Assembly (NCBI RefSeq): GCF_037975245.1
Contig: NC_092569.1
Location: 24,103,168-24,167,167 of the forward strand
Origin: Apostichopus japonicus
Taxonomy: Eukaryota; Echinodermata; Holothuroidea; Aspidochirotida; Stichopodidae
Direction of reading: 5' to 3'
DNA: 64,000 bases
Program-made: the position numbers and the translations under genes
Shown here: in pieces, positions 10,216 to 23,434 of the stretch
Layout: every line of letters starts with the position of its first letter
Numbering within the stretch: position 1 is the first letter of the stretch
Notes under the pieces: generated by a model
What the model saw: the letters and a program-made list of their open reading frames with translations, nothing else
The model's database searches: none
What the model was told of the DNA's origin: nothing

Positions 10216-13200
10216 ATGTGTAAACGTAGAGAAACTTTTTGTTTAGGCTTTTAGATATACCCTCGAAGTAGCTTCCATCTCACGTACAGCTTGTGATGTT
10301 AATGGTATTTAACTCTGTTAAGTCTGTCTGCCTACATGGGGATAATTTCGATTTTCCGAAACTCCATAAAAAAATAAAAAAACATTTTGGAAATGCTATC
10401 AATGTTTAACATCCATGCATATATGTTTAGGCTGTACGGGCATACATACTTATAAACTTTAGCAAATGATTAGGTTAGGACGGAATAGGTAGTTGGTTTA
10501 AGGGTCAGTGTGTGTTGACTTTCTTATATACTAAACAACAGAAGTTTCCACGATTGGGATTTCCCCCATGCTGTTCTGCAACCGATATTTTTCCATTATC
10601 GGTTTAAGATACCAGTCTATATTGATGGTCCAAAACGAAACTGCCGTATAGTCATATGGAAAATAGCGGGAAATTTACTAGTTTACACAAAATATCAGTT
10701 CTATATATAGCCTACTGCCTCGCCACTATACAGCACGACTTGAAGACGTATAGGGGATGTACAGGTGACAGACGAATGTTGTTGTTTTTTTTAAACTTTT
10801 AGTGATGAACAGTTGAAAACACTTGATCTCAATATCTTATAACTCTATAGTCATGAAAGTATATTACTTCCATAATATAGATATGCAGGTTGTTTTGATT
10901 AAAGCTATTTCAATGCAGATAAAATCTTTTCTAGTTGATCGAATACTTGATATGTCATTTCGGTAGATGATGCTTCAAACGTCTTACTTCCAATGAAAAT
11001 ATATATGTTTTTGATATTTTCTTGAAATGTGTGATACATTTTGAATTTTTTTTCCCCTTCTTTACACTTGTGCAATGTTTCTCTAAAAAGTTTTTTTTTT
11101 ATAAATAAAAATATTACTCTCAGGTCCTATCGTATATTTACTGCTGTTTTTGCCATTTATTGACCTGACAATCTTTAACAGAAATATGAATGAATTAACT
11201 TAGAGTTTTAAGTAAGCTCTTTCGTGTTGTCATTGTTGATTAGTATAGGCCTGTTTGCATTGGAACATGAACGTGAAAAGTTAAATTTGTGTTTTGAGCA
11301 ACTCTAAATCCCGCGAAACTTTTTTTGTTTGAAATCGGCAATTATAGAAATATCGATATAATATATGATAATATATCTTTTGCAATGACCTATTTCCATC
11401 ATGTCAATTGCGCATCCGTAGATTGAAATATCAGAAAATAGGCTACTATCGCAAGATTCGTTTCATAACCTCTAATAACAGTTTGACAATGTATGGCAAA
11501 GGGACAAACGTTCTTTAACTTGCAACTGATTTTTTTTTTATCTCTATATTTTGTGGAGATGTTACGAATCCTAAAAATTTTGCCTCAAGACTTCGGCCAT
11601 TACTTCAGTTTTTAATTACAGAGGACCGACGTACGAGTCCAATAAAAAACAAAACATAAGATAAGACACTGTTGCTGATAAAGTTTTCTTTTAGGACCGC
11701 CGAATAACCCGGTCAATATCAGCAGTATATATCTTACAACACGTTTTACTACAATCATTGCAGCAGACTATCATATGGGTATAACACCATGAGTACCGTG
11801 TGAGTAAGTAATTATTGTATATAATTATTGTCATATTGCTGTGCGTATATACGAGTACAAAGAAGTTAGCACGATTAAAAACGAGTGCATACTTTGTTCA
11901 TTAGTTCCTATATACTATACTCTTGAAAATACATCGAGTATAAGGACGAGTTCAAACCCACAAGGCTGAATACCAATGCAGATGCATATATGCTAGAATA
12001 TGAGTACCAATAAAGACTCACTTAGCGTCTACATGTACCATGTACCACAACGTTCAACTTATACTCAGTTCCACCAGTTACGGATAGGCAAGTGGGAGGG
12101 AGGGGGGGGGGTCGTAAACGAAACCATAAGTAAAAATAGGCATTTGTTCTAATTACGAATTATCCTTCATATAGTTTATGTTTTAATGGTATATAACCCC
12201 TATGAAATATATCGACACACAGCATTAAACATGAGAAGTCTGGGTTCACCTGTGAATCAAAGCCGGGAAATCCTTTATTTAACGACATTTCTTATAATCA
12301 GACAGTCACATCCGTTACTAAGTAAACCAACAACTATCATGTTTCTGAAAGTCCGTCTGGTATAAACCGATAACGCTAATCATTTCCTATATGTATATGA
12401 CCTAGAGTTCCTTTTCTTTGGTTATCAATTCACTTGTGATTTATTTCTATAGCGTTGTGAGGTTGTCAATATCAATAGTATTATCTGTTTGAATTGGTCT
12501 ATATATAATGTAATTATGCCATAACTTTGATGACGTGGAGGGCTGATACAATGACCTCCATTGTAGAGTTGAAATCATTTCACTATCTGGTCCTCGATTA
12601 TGACTATTGAGTCTTAAGAAAATTTAAAAGCTGCATGTAAACACTTCGTTGACAATTAAAGGGATATTCCTGATGCATTTGAAATGTTTGATTCGTTATC
12701 AATATATGTAAATAAATAATAATTTATATAGGTACGGTATTAATCGAACGTCGGACCTTCATGTTACAGTCCTTACCACTCGGTAACAGGGATTTAATTA
12801 GTTGAGGGGGGGGGGGTGGGTCTTGAGCTGGTACTACATGATTATACCGTTAAAGGCTGTGGGGCCTATACTTGCGAATTCCATTACAAGTTATCATACA
12901 CGCGCACACAAATCTTAATCACTGCCCCAGTGAACACAGTAACGATAAAATAAGCTTATAACATACTGCCTATCTTATAAATCTAACGTACATTTTTAGC
13001 GGCTATTAACCATGCAGACTACAGCTAAGAATCTCTCCGAAGACCGAACAGGAAGGATTGGGCTAGGGCAACCCAAGTTGTTTATATGATAATTTTTTTC
13101 ATTTAACCAAGTTTGGACTTTCCACCAATAAGCATATTACCTTGATTAGCTTACACTCAATCAGTTAATTGCATTCTCTCTGCCCACTAAGGCATATGAA

Positions 13201-16200
13201 GACACGCGCAAATTATAAATCTGTCTATAGCTCTCACTCGGGAAGACAAACTTTTTAACGGCTCGTTTATCTTCGTAATCAAAGTTTATCTTATTTAGTC
13301 TTGCTCATGTGTGCGTGTGTATAGACGATATTTAAGTGATATAGCAATGGAATCTTCACACGCAGAGACGATATCAAGAATGGAGCGTAATGAAGCAGGT
13401 GAAACCATGGAGCTATAAACAGATAGCTCCATGGTGAAACAGAGATGAGCGTACTTAATTCAGTCACAGCAATGACAACGTCTAGCTGGAGACATGAGTA
13501 GTTACGCGATGTTACTTTAAAACATCACGCAGGCAGGATTTCCTTCTAGAAGCATCACGGATAGAATTAGACAAGTCAACGACAATGACAAACAAAAACA
13601 TAGCCTATTCTATAGGCTCAACTTCAGCTTCAGCCTGGCAATCACCTATACAGTTAGTGTATACATCAGTATACAGTGGGGCATATATAAAGACATCTTC
13701 TAAGCTTCTTTGAGTGCAGAAGTATAGCCTATGTGTTCATTCAATTTGAGTATCGTACACAATAATGTCAACGTTCTAGAGGGAATTACACAGACAAGTA
13801 CGGCATTGCTATGGGACAGTGACACTGTATAGAACGTAAACAGAAAGATTATAGTATGCAGAACTAAAGGCATTCCAATCCCTGTGCTTTTCTATTATAT
13901 TCAAACAGTAATTCGGCCTATATTAGGTAAAACATAGATATATTACCTGATTACATGCACAATATGTGACTTTTCCACGCAAGGCTGACTAAGAGAAAGG
14001 GGTGGGGTGTGTTGCGGATGTAATTCTGCCCTCCTAAGGAGACACACACAAACACACGCGCGCACGCACACGACAGAGCCTACCCCGATGACCGGGATGT
14101 TTACCACAAGTGGCATTTCACTCACAGGCGGCCGGTAGCATCCGGGATCTTCTAGCTATAGGGTCCCGTTGAGTAGCCCTCCATCAGAGGTGAGCTTGGG
14201 TGTCCAATGAGTCTTCGAACGGTTACTAGAGTACACAAGGATGCAATAACCAGTGGATGATCCATGTAGGATGGTACCTACAGGTGGAATTTGTCCCTGG
14301 GGTCGTTGCCACGGCTAGGGCCGCCTCCTAGTGAAGTCAGCTATTCCCTTCCTCTGGCTGACACTATAGTTTTTTTTACGCTTCCTGTCTGAAAAATTAT
14401 TCCTAGAGGTATTTGAAGCCGACTCCCATGTAAAGTGCCAGCTCGACTGTGGATGGGGGGGGGGGGGGGTTGGGCACGAAAATATCATATCAATATTATA
14501 CGTCAGATGGTGCATTTTGCGGAATACTAGACTAATAGATAACATAAGTCTATAAATATATAGGTCTTTAAGTCTGTTTATAGCTCCATGGGTTGTGCTA
14601 ACAACTATTTTTACTACTTGTGTGATGTTGAAAGGTTGTAGCCTCAGGATCCGCTCTTGGTAATCAAATCAGTTTGTTTGCGTTTTCTCTTTATAGTAAC
14701 GTCACGTAGAATTCGACAAAAAAATATATTGAGCGTACGAAAATCTCTCAGGCTGGATCAAATCCACTCGGAAAGGTTACATGGAGAAGGAAAGGTAACT
14801 TGTCGCGGACAAAATGTTGTTAGATAACTATTTCGTAATAAACTTTCAGGAGTTCAGAAGTTCTCCGGAGATCGAATGGGATTTGATTTTGTGTGTGTGT
14901 GTGCATCGTGTGGGTGGGTGTGTGTGTGTTTAACAGTTTCACAAGTATGGTCTTTGTAAAGGCATATTGAAAACATTGGTTTGAAAAGGGAACATATAAG
15001 ACACAGTTTAGCCCCCCGCCCCCCTCACACCACACCACTATACTAACCCCATTAAAATAAAACGAAATATAAAACTGGACATAAGTTAAACAAAACAAGA
15101 CAATCGGCAAATGTTCAAGCGATGTTTACAACTAAATAAATGTAAATCATTGACTTAGACTGAAACCCGTTATAGCTGTTGTCAACGTTTATGACCTATG
15201 TAAAGGACCTTTTCAGCTTCCGTAGTTTTTTTTCTGATTTAAGACTGGCGCCTTCCGTAATGAGTTGGCTTTCTGATACACAATCTGATCAGACGAAAGC
15301 AAAAGCGATGGTAAATCTCTCCAAAAGTTTAATCAAATAAATTCTTAGAAAGTCAAGTCAAAGAATTTGTATCAATCTTAAGGGCTGATGTAAAGACTTT
15401 CTAGAAAATAGCAATTTGTGAAATTAACAAAATACGTGCGCATGACTTGATCTTGTAATGTCACACCACATTGGTCAAAAGCAGACAGATTGAAACACGT
15501 CCATGTTATTCTTCACTGTAGAGAGGGGGGGGGGGGGGCGGTGAGAGGAGTGTCGAGAGGGGGCAATACCCTCATTTTCGCTTATGACGTTGATTCTTTA
15601 TATAATTAACTTTTCATGCGATTTTTGTTAAATCTATATTGGACAAAAATAAAGCAGCAAACCTAGGGTTGAATATTTTGATAATATTTTAATATTTTGA
15701 AGACAATAATTTGCCACAACAATGTACCATACGTCGTTACCCAGTGCATGATGGGACTACTATATCGTAAATGTTAGTGAAAATATCAAGGAGGGTGGCT
15801 GTGTTTTGCAGTTCGGTCAAATGAATTCTTCTACATTAACTTATACTCAAACCAAACGAAAATACACAGCAACAATAGAAATGGTACGTGCATCAATAGT
15901 AATTACGCGAAGTTATTTCCGCTATACTTTTTGGCTAAACGATCTCATCAAAATACTGCAGTGCATCACTTGGTGATTTTGAAACGATACTAATCTTCTC
16001 TTTTTTATTTTTTTTAACCCGGTCAGGTTTGAGAGGTTTAAAAGGAATAACTTAATATAGGAGTAATGGTGTAACTCGGGGGTTCAAACCGGCAGCATTA
16101 ATGCCTGCATTCATGGCATATAGCCATTCCGCTCTGTCGCAATTTCTATGTGATTTTGACACAGGGACGGGAAATGTCATTACCGAACGCTACGCGTGGT

Positions 16201-16885
16201 ACCAAGGGTGTGACTTACATACAGGAACTAGTGGGGTTGTAGAATTATCAGGGCAATTAAACTTCGTTTGGAATTCCAAGTAATGAGATAACGGCCTTCC
16301 TTATGCACCTATATTCTACTTTATCTGGTCTTGCATTGCCAACAGGAGTCAATGTGTTATGATAAAGGTCTTAGAATTCCAGTTACTGCGTATCTAATAA
16401 AGGAAGCTCTCTTCATTAAAGACTTGTCTGTTTTTTTCATTTCATTTTTGTACTCAACTTCAAATGTACAATCCCGGTGATTTGTATAGTGCGCTTTACA
16501 ATTCATGTATTTGGGGGTAGCTCTTGTGTTTAATGCACTGTCGTAGTTCCGCAAATAGAGGGCGCTTTTCAATATATCCATTTAGAGCAATATATATCTC
16601 AGGCTAGTTCTTGTATTTTGTAGTTATGTATGTTTCTTTACTTTGATTATGATTTGTTGTTGTATATATATGTTTGTTTTGTTTAGTAGTTGGTTTTCAT
16701 ATGGCTGTTGAAGTTAGAAAACAATTTCATACCCACTCAGATTAAACTATTATGAACAAATAATATGCTAGAAATATCTACAACAGTTGTACAAATACCA
16801 TTGTACTGCAATTTTCCGAAGCAGGTTACTCGTTTGTATTTCTATACATAACAGTAGATCTTTATTTTCTTTGGCGTGACGCAGA
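10212..16885. other. Intergenic, no gene seen
   Basis: About 6.7 kb of AT-rich sequence without exons that I recognise. Isolated G-runs occur at about 12103, 12806, 14456 and 15525, and a (TG)n tract near 14890-14930. Frames of 60-96 codons here show no family similarity and no splice context. Confidence 0.5.
13404..13435. repeat. Perfect 13-bp hairpin
   Basis: ACCATGGAGCTAT (13404-13416) and its exact reverse complement (13423-13435) flank the 6-base loop AAACAG. The arm core recurs at about 14575-14590 (TTTATAGCTCCATGG) and, in palindromic form, at 55369-55386. Confidence 0.75.
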
Positions 16886-16966
16886 GAGAATGGGGATGGT
16901 GGGGAATGGGTAGGGGGAGGGGTTGGTGGGAAGCTGGGAAGCTGGGAAGGTGGAAGGGAGAGTGGA
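16886..16966 (+). repeat. G-rich low-complexity tract
   Basis: Purine-rich repeats of GGGAATGGG, GGGGAGGGG and GAAGCTGGGA. This is compositional sequence, not coding. Confidence 0.6.
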
Positions 16967-17084
16967 GGCTGACATCCACGACCTTTAAAAAGTACAACGT
17001 GCAATGCTATCTTCACCGTCACCGCTCTATGAATCGCTATATGAAATCCAGACAATTGACATGTAATATAGCCGTCTTTAACCT

Positions 17085-17086
<2 letters not shown>

Positions 17087-17128
<42 letters not shown>
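17087..17128. repeat. (TA)n microsatellite
   Basis: About 42 bases of perfect alternating TA. Confidence 0.9.
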
Positions 17129-18001
17129 TCTCCATCTAGATTTGTAGGGCTATAATATATTGTCGATTCATGAAGACACAGTCCTATGAGGATAAAACTC
17201 GTCGCTTTCCATTGCGCCGGTATATCAGCGATAGCCAAGGGAATTGTCTGAGGTTAATTAGTCTGAATTTATTAAGCATGGATAATCGTACAATCACAAA
17301 TGAGGCGTGCATGCATGCACCGATCCAAAAGTAGGAAATTAGGACGACTTCGATACGCCTTAATTCTTTCTTCATTCGGACAAGAGAGAGAAAGAGAGTT
17401 CCGATCAGGCAAGTGGAACATTAAATTACTGTGAGGAGTAAGAATATATCTTGCAAATGATATGGTAATGCATAAAAATCGATTTTTGTACTTTTTTTTT
17501 TTGGTTGGGAGGAAAGATTGCAAACTAAGTGTAAGCCCGGCGCGAAACCTTCTTTTACTTCTAAATATGGAAGAATGCCCTTAAATGGAGACTTTTGAAC
17601 AAAGATATAAGCAGATAAAGGCATAATTATCAACCAGGTGCGGTACACTGGTGACTTACACATGTTTATTTCATGATAAATGAGTCACTATTCTGATATT
17701 CTTTTTTATTTATATCGTTGCTCCCTTTTTACTGGCAGAATGGAATGCCTTATTTTCATAAACTTATAATGTTAATCGCATCAGTAAAATAGTACATGAA
17801 CGTTAATTAGGTAGTACTGTAATTAATGAATCTGTTCTAAGTTTGTAAGTCGTAGGTAAGACACTTTTCAAATTAGCATCAAACCACTATATAGTGGAAA
17901 ACAATCTTTCTTTTTTCATCTCAAATTAAACTCCAGTCTTAACTAGGGTCAGCCAACTCTTATATGTAAATTTATCATAAAGTGCATGGAATGACATTTA
18001 A

Positions 18002-18484
18002 CAGGGGCGTATCCAGGATTTTCCACTAGGGGGGGGGGCGTCAGGCATGAATGATCGCCGTCCTGGGGGATGGGTCTAAGGGGAGGGGTGGACAATTTTT
18101 GCTTTCGAAGAAGGGCTGAAATGCAAAATGGTGCGATATGTGATCCATTTTTCGACCTTAATAATAAGCAACATTTCCAGTAAAAATGGACACAAAATGC
18201 ACAATTTAGTATGGCTGGCATGTCACTTAGTGTTTATAGTGATAATACAAACACAATTACCATCTATGTTTCTAAAACTATTATGCCGCCGAACTTCGCC
18301 AGAACCTTTTTTTGGCAAACAAAAAATAAAGCATACGGGACGGGGGGGGGGGGGGGGTTGAGCGATCACCGACATCTCACATAAAGGTCGTCATCAATTT
18401 TTTTTTTGCTAACCTTTTTTTTTTGGTGACGGCCAATAGGGGGGGGGGGCGCGCGCCTGTTGCGCCCCCCTGGATACGCTCCTG
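18002..18484 (+). mobile_element. Candidate hAT-like element with CAGGGGCGTATCCAGG termini
   Basis: Left end CAGGGGCGTATCCAGGATTT at 18002. The right end is CCTGGATACGCTCCTG, finishing at 18484, so the first 16 bases are inverted repeats with few mismatches. Poly-G runs sit near both ends. The 8 bases outside (ACATTTAA and TACCTCAC) do not match, so either this is two adjacent elements or the duplication has been lost. The left 100 bp also carries the family-1-like phrase GGGTCTAAGGGGAGGGG. Confidence 0.55.
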
Positions 18485-18661
18485 TACCTCACCATATCGA
18501 AAATTAAATCAAATAAAAAGTATGTTCAACCTCCAGGTTATGTTTTCCAATGGGGTCGTGATGTACACAATATACGGTATATTATGTATACGAAGAAGTG
18601 TCGAGTCAATACACTGCAGGCGTGCATAGCTTTACGCACCTCGGTTAAAATGCAGCCATGA

Positions 18662-18872
18662 CAATTTAATTCGATGTATGTCAATTTCATCCAATCAGAG
18701 CACTATAAAATAACACGTGACAATGATCGTCCAATAAGAGCACGAGAAACCAACATATGTTAATTGAATTTGACATATATGTCGATTTCTTCCAATCAGA
18801 GCGTTTAGAAAACAACATGCGACACTGGTCGTCCAATGAGAGCACGATAAACCGACATACGTCTATTTTACT
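18662..18872. repeat. 101-bp tandem duplication with four CCAAT boxes
   Basis: Two units about 101-102 bp apart. Each holds one CCAATCAGAGC (18691 and 18792) and one CCAAT(A/G)AGAGCACGA (18731 and 18833). The first CCAATCA is followed 8 bases later by TATAAAA (18704-18710). No gene that I can recognise follows, so promoter function is only a possibility. Confidence 0.65.
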
Positions 18873-21151
18873 CGATATATGCCTATATCAGGACTTATGG
18901 CACACTAGGCGCACCATACACTCATACCCAGTCAGCTTATTTACGTGCATGCAGCGTAAAATGATGTAAGAATTTAACTCACACACTTCCATATACACCG
19001 TCGCATCTTTCATCAGCGCTTAGACATCACACTTATGTCCTCGTCCCCGGGGACAAATATGTGACCCCTTCCCCATTTGGCACTCTGCAGTGTTTCCTAA
19101 ACTATATTATGAAAATAAGCACAAACTATATATCCTTCAGTTCTGTATTCCCCCATATTTGCCAGAGTAACCCCAAAATCTCGACGGTGCGCTAATTAAG
19201 CCCAGGCCTCGACATATGCTCCACCAATCCCCCCCCCCCCCCCCCCGCTCTGCCCATCTCTAACATGCTCCTGCAATCAATGAGAATCTTTGATTAAGTA
19301 AAATAAAATTTTGCATGTTTTGAAAAAAAAAATCCCGAAAAGCCCAACATGCCGCTCAGACAGAAGTTATGAATTTCTTCACCGAGGATTCCACCGAGAC
19401 GGTTCGCGGGACTCTTGATTCCCAGAAATGTCTCAGCCATCTCCACTTCAGGCAGTCATATTTTTTTTTTCATTCGGTAGTGGGAACGACCGTTCTTTCT
19501 CAAAGTGATAATCCGAACAACGTCAGCACCAATACGCCAGGTCAATTAATCTCTACATGTAGTGTTAGTATAGGAAACACAACAATAAATAACGTTTGGC
19601 ATAAGCCTATATATAATTTGACCTCTGACACTTATGACGTCAAAACGTATAGGATGAATATAACAACCGGAAACGACCGTATTCCCCGGTCGTTATATTT
19701 TTATATATATTTTTGTTTAGTCTTGCTTTGTAGTCGGAATCGGCAATCGCTGCATGAAACAAATCATGGGATTAAAGGGACAATTAATGATTAGCTAAAG
19801 AGTACACCTAACATCGATGACCACACAGTCACAGTCTCGATGCAAGGGGACTGGGGTTGAGAGCGGATCAGTCGGTTCGTTGTTTGGGTTTCTCGTGCCT
19901 CTTTCCCGGGTGACTTTCCTTACAAAAGTATATTTAGCGGAAAAGTTCTCTGTATATATGTAGATTTTCTTCAAAGTGCAATGTTTTGGTACAAATATTT
20001 ATTTTCCACTGTGGATACGTGATTAAAAAATGATATAAAATTTTTAAGCTTTATTGCCGTGATGTTATCATACACTTTTCATGAAATATCATCAAATTTA
20101 AAAAAAAACAAGTTGCCATACAAAATTCTATAAGGATGTATAAAGTTTCAAAAAAGTTAGTCCCATGAAGCAACCAACTTCGGCTAACGAAGTACTGCTG
20201 GCTGTAGGACACAGAGGCAAAGGAAGGGGGTTGCATTTGAGGGTGGGGAGGAGGGTGGGGGAGGTAGTGGGGCATGTGATTTTGGTTTATATGGGGCAAA
20301 TCACAAAGTAGAACACTTTCCGGCAAATGAATCCTCTTTTTGAATGATTTTTCAAAAGAGCACTATTTCTATTTAATTACATTATCTCTTAATTTCGTTA
20401 ACAACAGGGGCACTTAAAAAAAATAATTAAAACACCCTTAAATAACAGACGGGTTATGTTTAATCACAAAATGGATGAAACTATCCTTCTCTTACCAAAA
20501 TGGGGACTTTTTATGTATGGACATCTCACAAACTGGGTATGCATGGGGATATCCTACTCAGTCCCCACCCGCCACCCCTGACGAAAATGTCGATGTTACT
20601 TTTGATATCAGTGCGATTTTACTCGATAACATAACTCCAATAGTTGTAAGGTGGTGGTGGGACATGCAGGTATTGTAATGATATGTTAAATGAACGAGGG
20701 TATATATATATATATATGGTTAAAAGGTTAAAGAGAGGAATTTGTTCTATTTGCGGAGTACTAAAAGGGAATTCTTTGAAATTGAGCTGATAAGATAACT
20801 ACAGCGAAGTAAGTCACCAACATTCCACCACTTACAATCCGAGGTGCTGAGCTTGAGGCAATATTTTGGTGAAGTTGAACCCGCGAGAATCACTCCTTCC
20901 GTATGCGCCTTATTCATTGAGATTTTCGGGCATTTCACAAAGAGTCCGGGAAGAGCTTAGTAAAACTGAATCCGCAGAGAAGTAGCACGAACTTGGGAGT
21001 GGGGAATATAAGCAAAATTGTCACTGAAAAAAATTGTCTGGAATTTGTAAACGTGCTGATATTTTCTTATTCTATGGAGTGAGGATAAAAAAAACACCCA
21101 AATTCGATCTTGTACATTTAAATGATTCGTTGTCCATAACCCAAGGGATGT
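18873..21151. other. Intergenic, no gene seen
   Basis: An open frame of 141 codons at 19369-19794 (+) has no recognisable domain, and nothing nearby supports it as a gene. The pair AACGACCGT..TTCCCCGGTCGTTAT near 19670-19697 can form a small hairpin. C-runs lie at about 19230. Confidence 0.45.
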
Positions 21152-21159
21152 GGTAGGTG

Positions 21160-21526
21160 CAAGGGCGTAGGAGCGGGGGGGGGGGGCTGGGGGCGCCAGC
21201 CCACCCAGTGAAAAATGTGGAGGGGCGGAAGTATCATTCCGCCCCCCCCGGTTCGCAAATCAGAAAACCCCTTGTTCATTTCCAATTGAGAAAAAAATCT
21301 CATTTGGAGCACCAAATTGCATCTAAGGCCAGGTGAAAATACAAAATTAAGTTTACAAAATGGAGTGGGTGTTGAAGTGTGCTATATTGCACCAAATTGC
21401 ATCTGAGGCCACCTGGAAATGCAAAAAATTCCAAAGGGGAGGGGGCACCCCTCCCCCTTAGACCCCTCCCCCAGGCTGGCCATCAGTCTTCAGCCCCCCA
21501 CTCAAAAGTACCTTCCTACGCCACTG
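21160..21526 (-). mobile_element. hAT-type MITE, family 1, intact inverted copy
   Basis: A 367-bp copy in reverse orientation to the one at 1046. The + strand begins CAAGGGCGTAGGA and ends TTCCTACGCCACTG. It is flanked by a perfect 8-bp target duplication, GGTAGGTG, at 21152-21159 and 21527-21534. Internal sequence matches the other copies closely, including GAGATTTTTTTCTCATTTGG (reverse complement) and the paired GATGCAATTTGGTGC. With the 1046 copy it fixes the exact element borders used to judge the pair around histone H1. Confidence 0.88.
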
Positions 21527-21534
21527 GGTAGGTG

Positions 21535-22665
21535 GACCTGGTGGATGGGAGGGTGGGGGTGGATAGGGGTAAACTTAAAACCCATTTCAAAGAAAACTTG
21601 TGAACTGGATAAAGTAATAATGATATAATTGCCATCTCCGATTGGATGGTACATGTCAGTGTAACGTCCATATGTAGCAATACTTATTCGACTCGGATAT
21701 TGTCGTTTCACAATAGGGGAAATCCCGAGCTATGGCCAGACATCAACTTCTTCAATGTTATTAACCTCTGTGGTTTCGGATTATGTATCTACTATTTAAG
21801 ACTTATTTTTTCATATGTTTTGAGATTTTAAATATTTATTTTTATGAGAGTGCGCGCTCTCGAAAAAAAAAGTATTATTTGAATCGCAATAAACGGTGAA
21901 AGAATTGTTTTTTTTCTTCTTGGAAAACAAATCTCAGTTGTATATATAATATAAGTGACTCATGAAAATCCTGGATCGGACTTAAAAGGTAACTGGATTA
22001 AAAATAGAATTTGAATGCAAAGTTCAGAAAAGAGACCCTTCCATTGGCTCCAAGCACACTCTTCTACATAATCACACTACCAGCCCTCACTCCCGTCTCC
22101 TTTTCTGCCCCCCCCCGCCCCCCAAAAAAATCCATTTGAATGAGTTACAAAAAAAAATGAAAACTGCGAAAAATATAAAACAAAATTGTAGGCCTTTTAG
22201 CTGAAATAATCTGTGTTATCGCTAATAATTTTACTCTCATGGAGAAGTTGGGAAAATCTATTTATGAATACCTTCGTCAGCATGTACAAACTAGATAAGA
22301 TAGAGTTTATTGCCGGTGTGGGATGATACGACATCCTTTATTTCGTGGAGAAGCCAAACTTATAACACTTGGCAATAAAGGCCTACGTATAGTTTGTACA
22401 TTTTCTTGTATATTGATGCAGGGATGTACTCATGAATATTTGAGTGCCGTATGGATTTGTGCGGGTAGTGTGTTCCACGTCCTGGGGGAGGGGGTCTAAA
22501 TGTTGGGGTGTTCCCGCCTCTTTGGAAGTTTTTTTCTTTTTTTGCAAATAAAATTCTGCTTAGATGGCAACAAATCATTTTCCTAAGTCTGGGGCTTGCT
22601 TCTGTGCCAAGTATCCAACCGTATTCTGGAAATGGTTAAATTCAAAATAGTGCCGGGCGGAAATG
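21535..22665. other. Intergenic, no gene seen
   Basis: No coding signal. CAGGGATGTACTCA at 22419 resembles, in inverted form, the TGAGCACATCCCTA at 23498-23511 on the other side of the fold-back element. The two may be the outer ends of a larger DNA transposon, but no target duplication is visible. Confidence 0.4.
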
Positions 22666-23434
22666 TTTAAAGGGTGACATCCCTATGTTCCGACGTCTCT
22701 ATGTTCCGACGTCTCTATGTTCCGACAAATTGTTTGGACTCTAATTTTTTTGACCAAATTTTAGTCGGACCCCATTTGTGACCCAATTTTTTTCGGACCC
22801 CATTTTTTTGGACCCCATTTTTTTGGACCACAATTTTTTTGGACCACAATTTTTTTGGACCACAATTTTTGGGACACAATTTTTTTGGACCCATATTTTT
22901 TGTGCAAAATTTTTACCAACATGTTTTCGGACCAAATTTTTTTCTGACCAATGTTTTTTGGGACCCCAACTATTTTGGACCAAAATTTTTTTGGGACCCA
23001 ACTTTTGCACCAACATGATTTCTGGCCAATTTTTTCCCTGACCCCTAATTAGGTCCCAAAAAAATGGGTCCCAAAAAATTAAGTCCGAAAATATGGGTCC
23101 CCACAAATTGGGTCCACAAAAATTAGGCCCAAAAAAATTTGGTCCGAAAAAATTTTGGTCTTAAAAAATTGGGTCCAAAGAAATTGTGGTCCAAAAAAAT
23201 TGGGTCCAAAAAAATGGGCCCGAAAAAATTGGGTCCGAAAATATTGGGTCCAAAAAGAATAGGGTCCGAAAAAAAATGGGTCACAAAAAAATGGGTCCGA
23301 AAAAAATTTTGGTCAAAAAAAATTAAGAGTCCAAACAATTTGTCGGAACATAGAGACGTCGGAACATAGAGACGTCGGAACATAGAGACGTCGGAACATA
23401 GAGACGTCGGAACATAGAGATGTAACCGTTTAAA
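22666..23434. mobile_element. Fold-back element: long palindrome of degenerate GTCCAAAAAAATT units
   Basis: A 769-bp inverted repeat. The outer ends are TTTAAAGGGTGACATC (22666) and GATGTAACCGTTTAAA (ending 23434). Next come tandem 16-base units of the type ACATAGAGACGTCGGA, about three in the left arm as reverse complement and five in the right arm. The inner arms are degenerate tandem units of about 13-16 bases: TTTTTTTGGACC(C/A)CA on the left and GGGTCCAAAAAAATT on the right. The centre is near 23045. Both strands stay open for 76-144 codons because each unit lacks stops, so the Phe/Trp-rich and Lys-rich frames are by-products. The structure matches fold-back transposons in general form, but I do not recognise the family. 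Confidence 0.75.

Noticed and set aside
9969-10217. Ile/Tyr repeat protein
   Set aside because: Translation of the (TA)n microsatellite.
18002-18484. Intact hAT element with matching ends
   Set aside because: The ends match, but the flanking 8-mers differ (ACATTTAA, TACCTCAC). It is kept only as a candidate.
19369-19794. 141-codon + strand frame
   Set aside because: No recognisable domain, no splice or promoter context, and composition like its surroundings. Probably chance.
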